Shown: positions 56,469-64,000 of the stretch, piece by piece
Numbering within the stretch: the stretch's first letter is position 1
How the letters are laid out: every line of letters starts with the position of its first letter
Source: Akebia trifoliata
Lineage: Eukaryota; Streptophyta; Magnoliopsida; Ranunculales; Lardizabalaceae
Assembly: GCA_017979445.1 (NCBI GenBank)
Contig: CM030710.1
Location: forward strand, 13,626,248 to 13,690,247
Reading direction: 5' to 3'
Length of the DNA stretch: 64,000 nucleotides
Position numbers and translations under genes: made by a program
Notes under the pieces: model-generated
What the model saw: only the letters and a program-made list of their open reading frames with translations
Database searches by the model: none
Told to the model about the DNA's origin: nothing

Positions 56469-57619
56469 TCAGTATTGGGCCCAATCTTCCTTAGTAGGCT
56501 TATATCCTAGCCCGAATATGCCAATAACTTTTTTAATCAGTGGTACCTCTTTGAGACCTTGTTGCTTGTGACCTAGGCCCATACCCGAAAAAAATTTCAT
56601 TTTTTTGAACATATTGGCCATATAACAATTAGAGGTGTTCTCAATAGGAAAATATTCTTTCACCGAATGATCCCATTGAACTGAGTAGATTTTCTCGAAT
56701 TCAAACCTACTAAGTTCTATCCCTTGTTGTTCTAGCTGAATCTCAAGCAGTGGCTCATTCTTGGCCTCAGTACTATTTAAGATCCCTACAATTTCAACGT
56801 CTCCATGAAGAGTAATTACTATCTCATCCTTGATGACTTGACCTTTTGGTGTAACGTAGAAGGGATGGCTTTGATCTGGTGTAACCATGGTCTCCCTAAT
56901 AGTAAATTGAAAGAAGATTGGATATCAATGACTTGAAATTCCATAGGAAATTCTACTATGCCTGTGGACAATCAAAGGTGTAAAATTCCCAGTACATCCC
57001 TCTTGGTGTTACCAAAGGCCCTAATACCTTGATTAGTGGGTTTGAGATCTTCAGCCTTAAACCTGAGACGAGTAGCCATCTTCAAAGGGTAAACATTCAG
57101 TGCACTCTTGTTATCGATCAAAACTAGAGGTACCCTCATCCCGTTACAGTCAACTGTAATGTGCAACGGCTTAGTGTGGCTTGCCCCTTCTTTTGGGAGA
57201 ATTGAGTCTGAAAAGGATAGGATATTCTCAACGTAAGTTGCCCCTAGTATACTGGCCAACTGATCTGGAGAAGTATCAAGGGAGACTTGGACTATGTTTA
57301 GTGCTTTGAAAATAGCTTTCCTATGAGTAGTAGAAGCCATAAGTAAACCCCATACTGAGATATTGGCCCCTGATTTCTTCAACTACTTGATAACAGAGTT
57401 ATCTTCTTCGATGTTTTCTTTGATGGGATCTTCTCTTTCTTTTCTTGCCAGGGTTGCAAGATTATCAACACAGAGTTCTTGTGGCTTAAAAACTCTTCTC
57501 CCTCGAGTCATATGTCTAACTTCATCACAGGAGAGGGAGAATGACTCATCTTCTTCAGTAAACAAGTATGAATCTTCATCTGTCAAAGGTACAGGGCTTT
57601 TCAGGTTCATTTGAGCCAA
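56469..57619 (-). pseudogene. OgH aspartic protease region, broken
   Basis: Frames 57619-57383 (SFSLSCDEVRHMTRGRRVFK), 57382-56972 and 56888-56469. The protease core has MASTTHRKAIFKALNIVQVS, YVENILSFSDSILPKEGASH, THKPLHITVDCNGMRVP-like and LVLIDNKSALNVYPLK segments. The active site reads DNK where OgD has DNG. A stop follows GILHL, then LLGRPWLHQIKAIPSTLHQK. A one-base deficit shifts to the frame VIKDEIVITLHGDVEIVGIL at the same point as in OgD. The last part is FFSGMGLGHKQQGLKEVPLI and IGIFGLGYKPTKEDWAQY. Confidence 0.82.
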
Positions 57620-59106
57620 CAGGTAACTAGTGAATGTGGGACTACTGTAGCGAGGCTAGGATAAATAATATGTATCATCCGAGGTTAGATCAAATGGTTC
57701 ATAGTTCATAGTGAAAACCTCATCAGTGAAAGCTATCTTGGCAAAGGGGTAACTAGGTGGTTTGACTTGGATTGGATGGATAAGAGAGACGGGGTCGAAT
57801 TGCAATGGGGTGTGAGAAATCATGTTCAGGGTTGGTAGAGGTTGATAGGTAAGTAGTGGATTAGTGGTGACATTTGGTGGGCTAGGGATTGTGACTTTTT
57901 TGTTGTCAATAAGGTTTTGAATGGCATGGCGCAAGGTGATATCCTTTTTTGTTGTCAGTGTGATGGCCAGGGTTTTGATGAAACTCGCAGAACAAGTTAG
58001 AATTGTGTCCAGCTGGCAAGGGATTAGGTAAAGGTCGGGGTTGGATAGGGTAAGAAGCCCTTTTTTCATCAATTTGTGAAACGCTACAGTGAGACTCATC
58101 CCTAAATTGGTAAACTGACATGGAGTTCGAGGTTGACTTGGGTGAACTTGGTTATTAGTCCGGGCTGGGGGTTGAGCTGGGGTAGCTGACATGTTGGCTA
58201 TGTAAACGTGGTTGGTACTAGGTTTGGGAACATAGGATTTCTTAGACTTGTTATCTGAGGGGTTAGAGAGAACCACAGAGGCAAATGCATTCTCGAGTTG
58301 GCTTTTGGCTTGTAGTAAAGACTCAAAAGTAGGGAGATATTGGGCAACTAGGTGCTGAGCATATCCTTGTGAGAGGTTCTTTAGGATAATCACTACTTGT
58401 TCCTTCTCCGAAGGTCTATCTCGGTACTGTACTTATACTGATGCTAGAAAGCTTTTGACATATTCTCCCATGTACCCACAGTAACTGGATCTTGAGATAT
58501 TAGCCAACGTAGTGCTGATCTTGATAAAGTTTTTTGAAACAATAACATCATCTGTTCGTCGCTGAGCCCCATAGTGCGCATAATGGTAACATACACCTTA
58601 AGATGTGTTTTCGCACACCCTGTCCCACTGAACTTGTCCATTTCAGGCATCACAAACTTCTCTGACAAATGGATTATAGGGATGCGGTTCAGAGCTTCAA
58701 TGCCTGTTGCAATTTCATCAATACCCTTTATATTCTTCATAGCTGACTCCAGTTGAGACATTCTATTAGATAACGCTGGATTTTCATCAACATACTCTTC
58801 GTCTCTGTCAAGTTTGAAGATATCACGTGGATGTTTCTCTTCTACATTTTTCCCTTTTGGATCATCTAGGGGATTACCCGTTGATTCCGAGGTCTGTTCT
58901 AACACTTTCACTTTGCCTTTTATACTGTTGATATCATTGGCAAAGGCTGCCAAGATCTTACGGATCTCTGTGAGCTCAAATTCTGAAGCCATTTCTGCTT
59001 GTTGACTTGGTGCTGTGGTTCGTTCTAAACGACTGGACTTATGACTCCAACTAGGAGGTGGACGCTTGAGTTTGGGCGCAATGATAATCCTATATGACCC
59101 CATCAA
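57620..59106 (-). pseudogene. OgH gag (capsid/nucleocapsid), broken
   Basis: Frame 59106-58444 (220 codons). A homologous start in OgF suggests the real start is Met at 58992 (MASEFELTEIRKILAAFAND); the longer upstream MMGSYRIIIAPK extension is also open. The capsid core has HLSEKFVMPEMDKFSGTGCA, THLKVYVTIMRTMGLSDEQM and SRSALRWLISQDPVTVGTWE. At SKAF a TAG replaces the Trp seen in OgF. About 100 bp present in OgF (the ETSRRDFES to WRAKV segment) are deleted near 58420, causing a frameshift. The C-terminal half is frame 58393-57656 (NLSQGYAQHLVAQYLPTFES). The zinc-knuckle-like CEFHQNPGHHTD is in the other frame (about 57990). Confidence 0.85.
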
Positions 59107-59312
59107 AGGTAGATTTAGTCAATTTCAGAATTACCCCCTTGATAACATTTTAAGGAATCATTTATTTGAGGTTTGTGCGCCAATCCATTAATTAATCCAT
59201 TCACACAATGAATATTCAAAAAGGAGATAAATATTTATTTGAAAGGAAAAAATAGATTTATTGAAAATGATTGACAAAGAAATGTTCTTATTAAAAACAT
59301 CTTTCAACAAAT
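59107..59312 (-). other. ORF1-gag spacer of OgH
   Basis: Short A/T-rich gap between the ORF1 stop and the gag start. No signal seen. Confidence 0.5.
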
Positions 59313-60531
59313 TTAACTTGAACTATTTTTACATGGATGCTTGGCTTTGTCTTGATGGTCATCAGGATTGTTGTCAGACTTGACCCTCTTGGCTCTAACA
59401 ACTAGCTCTTTGAATTCTACTGGTCCGTCTGGATACCCTAAGGTGCATTTATTCCAAGCCTTCTCAATGAGGTGCACTAGCTTTTCAGTCAAAGGCTCGA
59501 GGGGAAAGAAAACTTTGTGTTGAGGTAAAGATAATTCTATGGGTGCGTCATACTGTTCTGGAATCAAATTAGGATGGTAAAAAGATGTTTCTTCTAAACT
59601 GATCAGACGGACATAGTAGGACCCTTTGCTTCCTAGAACAGGGGGATCAGTCATCCATCAAGGTTACCTTAAGCCGATATGACGGGCAAGGCGAGAGTCT
59701 AACCATTTGCTCCAATCCTTGACTGAGTTATGATGCACTAACATGTTTGTCTTGGAAAAGTGTTCTGGACCATATTTGAGGTTTGAGGGAACATCTAAAA
59801 TTTTGAGACTATCACAAAGGCACATATAGAGTAAGTAGGTGCTTCCTTTGAAATTTTCCCACTCACCATTTTTTATGGCATCTAAACCTGAGAAAGTTTC
59901 AGCTAGGATGAGAGGTACCGGGTTGGCTTTCCTTGAGAGTTGAAAGGCTATATCTATGAAAGAGTCAGGGATAGTTTGGCCATCACTATTAGAGGTCAGT
60001 ATGTATTGGGCTAGGATTCCTAGACACAATCGATAGTCTCTAGTGGCTCGCTAGGCTTCTGATTTTACATTGATAGGATGACTGCGGGAGCGATACGGGC
60101 CTAGTAAAGATGTTAAGTCCAATCTCTCATTATGAACTAAGGCCTTGGCTTCTTCCTTGGAAATGTTCAGTCCTGTAGCGAGGTCACCAGAATATCCGGT
60201 CTTCAATGAGGGCCTAACTAGAGGTCCTGATGTGGATATCCCCATGATGCCACAATAATCCTCGTGAGTGGGGCATAAGTGCATATACCTCATATGGAAT
60301 ATATGAAGATAGGGGTTCCATCCATTAGCCATAGCACCTAAGAGATTCCAGTCTTTTTCAAAATCGTGGAAGTAAAGAGCACTCCTCAACATGAATCTCC
60401 CAAAATTGATCTTCTCTACAGGGTGCATTCCTATGACGGTTGTTTTGACTAACTGATCGATTAGGTTATCGCCTGCGACTAGCATCCTGGTTCGACACAA
60501 AATGATATTTTAGTACTTTTCCAAGGTCCAT
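59313..60531 (-). pseudogene. OgH ORF1 (plant-mobile-domain-like protein), broken
   Basis: Extra gene before gag. The start is at 60531 (MDLGKVLKYHF) by agreement with OgD, with a one-base frame change near 60505. After that a single frame runs to 59313, broken by three stops (about 60050, 59661 and 59655). Segments: RMLVAGDNLIDQLVKTTVIG, WNPYLHIFHMRYMHLCPTHE then STSGPLVRPS (resembling the plant mobile domain), RLCLGILAQYILTSNSDGQT, LLYMCLCDSLKILDVP, QHKVFFPLEPLTEKLVHLIE, ending FKELVVRAKRVKSDNNPDDH and a Lys/Ser-rich tail. About 400 residues in all. Function in the element is unknown. Confidence 0.75.
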
Positions 60532-63500
60532 GTAAAATATCAATTTTCTTTTTATTTAGAAAATATTTTCCTTTCAAAAAATCTTGTTCTTATGGAAAAT
60601 ATTTTTTCTAGAGAACACTTCTTTTGGAAAACATTCTTTTCTGGAAAATATTCTCCTCCTGTAAATTATTTTTCTTCTTCTGAAAATTTGATTTCGATTT
60701 AAATGGCCTAGTCCATCATGATTGTTGGATCGAGATGGATTGGGTCATTATTGAATTTTTACAAGAAATGGATTCTTTATGGGTCGGTGCACCCATTTTG
60801 ATTTCTAAAAACAAAATTTTTTATTCTTGAGGACAATCATACACTCTGATCTCATCATTCACATCATTCACATACATTCATACGATTCCATTCAATGAAC
60901 AACCCGAGAACACCCACGATAAGTTCGAGTCATGACTTACAGGGAAGATTTCTAGATTCCAAGCTTACTACGTGCAATGCATTTTTATCTAGCCACCCTT
61001 GTCTAAGCACACCTATATACCTCTCGATACGTGGTGACTTGGTTTGATATACCATATAAGTGATAATTTAAAACCTCAACTCACTTTTTTGAAGTAAAAA
61101 ACAACTAGTTTGATCTCCAGTTGAGAGGTGGCACACGATGCTGAGCAAGGGCCAACTTAAATACCTCTCATCTAGAATAGACGTAGTTTATCCCCCTCGT
61201 ACAGTAGGGTACAGTGGGGCAAGATCTCGCTTAGGCACCGATTTTGATCAAGAAGTGCAATTGATATACTTAGATAATCTTTTATATACCTATAGGTACG
61301 AGTCAAGAGTTGTAACTTTCAAAAAATGCTTTGGCATCCCACGAGGGGACCGACCACGTACTAGTACTACGTTGGCAATCAGGACATGTGACTATGTGGC
61401 TCTCAGGTTGCTTCAGCCTAGGTGCATCAATATACCTCTCAGAATCACCTGATCAGACGGTATTGATGCCCCAATTTGATATATCCTAAGGTACGTGATT
61501 GGAGTTGTGGTTTTCATGAATGACGTCGCATCTCCGAAGAGACCGGGCCACGCACTAGTACCACGTTGGCTATATAGGACGTGTAAGTGTGCAAAACAGT
61601 AAACGTGCATGTGGTGTGTGCAAAACAGGGTGGGGTGTGCCCGAGGCCTTTTTCAAACACATGGGTCCAAAGGCTTAATTAAACCGTACAAGCAAACGTA
61701 TTATACCATACAGGTAAAGGCATACATTGATCAGAAACATATTCATATGGTCCTATTTAAGATTTAAACACACACATCACCTTCATACATCAATCATGGC
61801 AAATCAATCAATGAATATGGCATATGATAATCAATTAGATCCGATCATTGCTATAGGCATAATTTTTGTAATTTTATGATCCAATCAAGGGTTGCTTTGG
61901 GTGATCCTAAAAATAATTCAAGCCTTCAACGACATTGAATTAAGGATTGAATGTTAATTGTGGAGTGATGATCTATTTTATTTTTTTTGTTTTAAATTAT
62001 CTATAAAAAAACAAACTAATTTTTTTTGCCAAGCAATGAAAAAAAAACTCTCTTTTATTTAAAGAAATTGATTTTAAAGCAAAAGAAATTTTTTATTTAA
62101 AAAGAACTATTAAAAGGGAAAAAATTAAAATTTTAACAAAACAAAAAATAAAAAAATAAAAAATAAAAAATAAAAAAATGAGAAACTTATTTATTGTCAC
62201 ACTAACTTATTAAAAAAATTCACAAATGGGCCAATTGTGTGCTAGTGTGACAATAAAAAAAATCTCTCATTAGCCTCACATAAATGTTGTTAGTAGTGCC
62301 TTCCTTTGGTGAAGGAATTTACAAAGAATAGGTTCCCGCCAAGGTACCCATGCGTTATAACTCGATTTCACAAGGCATGAAGCGATTTGCCTTGCCAAGA
62401 AAGGAGAATAAAAATTAAAAAAACAAAATGCCCACAGAACCCAAAGCAGTATTCAAGCACATCCTTATGCGACTAAATCCGCGCTGTTATCTTCTATCTT
62501 GCCAATTCAAAAATTTAAAAATTAAAATGTCATTAACAAATTTCCATATCTGATTATATTTAATGGTCCCAGATGAAATACGAAGGTAATTAGTTTTTTT
62601 TTCCATTCTTCTCTTATTTTCAAAGGAGTTCGAAGTTTGGTTTCGGTGTAAGGTTCGAAACTACAATTGGTTTGATCTATGGGAGTCTGTTTTCGAGTCC
62701 AGCATTGGCAAAAAAATCAAGGTAAAACCTTATAGCGTCTTGTAATCGGGTGGAAGAAGACCAAAAAAAGAAAATAAAAAACCCTTTAAAGAAAAAAAAA
62801 ACATCACACTTAAAAAAACTTGATTGGAATTCCACCTTTTGAATCTAACATTCTCCACTGGTTAGAGACCTCTGAAATCTTTCGACAAACAAAGTACGAT
62901 TTTGATGAAATCGTAAACCTCGAGTTGGTTAAAAAGGGGCTGACGATCCCAAATTTCCAGAAAAAAAATCAAGAGTTCTCTTTGAGGGCTAGGATCATAA
63001 ATCGTCTAAATCGATCGGATTTGAGAAGTTGAACCGATCGGTTTCAAATTTGAACTAGTCGGTCTCTATTGAAGACGACGAGATTTGAGTAGATCTCTTG
63101 AGGGGCCATCGATTTACAAATTTATGCTTAATCATCGAAAGAAATCGGTGGTTTTCCTAAGTCATAATCCGATCAACCATCGAACAATCCACGCCGATCG
63201 GTTTGAGATACTGAACCCGGTCATTCTTTGTTAAAGAAGATGAGATGGACATTGAAAAGGTTTTGAAAATGAGATGACCTTTTGTTAAAGCCACACCATC
63301 CATTAATGATTTAAAATGATTTTTTTTTATTGACAGCACACCTTTGAAAAAAAAAAAACGCTTCATGACTCTATGCCTTACTGTTGTTAACAGCACCTCG
63401 AGCTTCTACATTGTTTTATTATCTTTATAGTTGCTGTCACACGTCCACAGAAACATTAAAAAAAAAATTTATAAAAACACTGCCAAAGAATGGCTCCACA

Positions 63501-63886
63501 CATTATTTTAAAGAAAAAAAATTGAATAAAGATAATAACTTAGAAGAAAAAAAAAATCTCTTTTAAAAAGGAAAAGAAAAAAAATAAAACAAACTCCATG
63601 GTCTATTAATCATTATTTTATCCTTAATAAAATTGTCCCTTTGAAACTTCGCATTATTTAGGGGCATTCCGAATGACCCTTTATTGAACCATAAAAAGTG
63701 TGCCAAACAAGATATTCAACATAATGATCACTAATAGAACCAAGAGAAGGATAAACCACAAACATAGACAAATAAAAAATAAACAAATAAAAAAAACAAA
63801 ACATAAATAAACAAATAAATAAAAGCAAAGGTTTCTATTAGCAATGCCTCCCATACTTGGGGTTTTTCAAGTCTGATCCTCAATGG
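60532..63886 (-). mobile_element. OgH untranslated leader (about 3.36 kb)
   Basis: Non-coding leader, shared in layout with OgA and OgF. The conserved block is at 60900-61650 (AACCCGAGAACACCCACGAT; AGTTGAGAGGTGGCACACGA). The rest is A/T-rich. A perfect 14-bp inverted repeat TTATTGTCACACTA/TAGTGTGACAATAA lies at 62191-62204 and 62243-62256. The plus-strand frame at 61138-61452 is the counterpart of the one at 902-1231 and is antisense to the element. Confidence 0.82.
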
Positions 63887-63904
63887 TCCCCAGTGGAATC
63901 GCCA
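63887..63904 (-). promoter_or_regulatory. Primer binding site (tRNA-Arg type) of OgH
   Basis: Minus strand TGGCGATTCCACTGGGGA, next to the LTR end; three differences from the tRNA-Arg complement. Confidence 0.85.
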
Positions 63905-63905
63905 T

Positions 63906-64000
63906 TGAAAGCGCCCTCGATCCGGGGGGTACGCAGATCCTCTTTTGACATTTGAGGTTTGGGAGTCGCCACCTAGTTATTACGGTCTAGGAATCGAATA
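63906..64000 (-). mobile_element. 5' LTR of OgH (first 95 bp inside the window)
   Basis: Minus-strand LTR end (GGCGCTTTCA at 63906) continuing past the window edge. The GGGAGTCGCCACCTAGTTAT phrase (63960-63979) is the same as near the end of every other LTR of this family. Confidence 0.88.

Overview
The window looks like repeat-rich intergenic DNA from a plant nuclear genome, most likely a flowering plant. It is AT-rich. I found no host gene, rRNA gene, tRNA gene or CRISPR array. Nearly every recognisable coding segment belongs to a Ty3/gypsy LTR retrotransposon of the Tat/Ogre type. The support is a tRNA-Arg-type primer binding site (TGGCGACTC...CTGGGGA), an extra ORF1 upstream of gag, an Ogre-like gag and protease, a VFAWSYxDxPG signature before reverse transcriptase, two RNase H domains (gypsy type plus a second, archaeal-like one), a DD35E integrase, and a long 3' UTR full of tandem repeats before the polypurine tract. 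LTRs of the main family are 1.6-1.8 kb, start TGTAGACACCCC and end CTTTCA.

Layout, left to right (element names are mine). OgA, minus strand, 1-5206: leader, PBS and 5' LTR, running off the left edge. OgB, plus strand, about 5207-10436: decayed pol remnants, 3' UTR with a 51-bp array, and 3' LTR. Right end of repeat family F (10437-11295). Mostly unassigned DNA with a copia-LTR-like patch (11296-12290). A C-rich LTR on the minus strand, family C (about 12300-14105). A middle piece of F (about 14110-14555) followed by an Ogre 5' LTR fragment (14556-15315). OgD, plus strand, about 15316-23960: ORF1, gag and protease, with RT to integrase deleted, then 3' UTR and 3' LTR. OgE, plus strand, 23961-about 31430: a diverged Ogre pol whose integrase stop codon is split by a clean solo LTR (family B, 27755-29773, TTCCT target duplication). 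OgF, minus strand, about 31430-37673: gag, leader, PBS and 5' LTR, with no ORF1. Another copy of F (37674-39903). OgG, minus strand, 39904-44695: 3' LTR, 3' UTR and integrase tail. OgG is interrupted by OgH, minus strand, 44696-64000+: a nearly complete element about 17.5 kb long once its own insertion is removed. That insertion is a full-length F repeat (51717-55167) inside RT.

All elements are dead. Frameshifts, amber stops that fit CAG-to-TAG or TGG-to-TAG changes, deletions and nested insertions are everywhere. The longest open frame (566 codons in OgH: RNase H plus integrase) has Asn in place of the second catalytic Asp of integrase and of the first zinc-finger His.

The most interesting observation is a repeated, apparently structured RNA unit in the 3' UTRs of OgB, OgD, OgG and OgH, with a related hairpin in OgE. 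Each unit has a 6-bp outer stem whose arms change together between units, and an inner hairpin usually closing a GAAA tetraloop. In the same 3' UTRs each element carries a different tandem array (51, 77, 33 or 34 bp). A second notable point is that the boundary between repeat F and an Ogre 5' LTR appears twice in opposite orientations, with the matching 3' boundary a third time. This implies that a composite F-plus-Ogre locus was duplicated.
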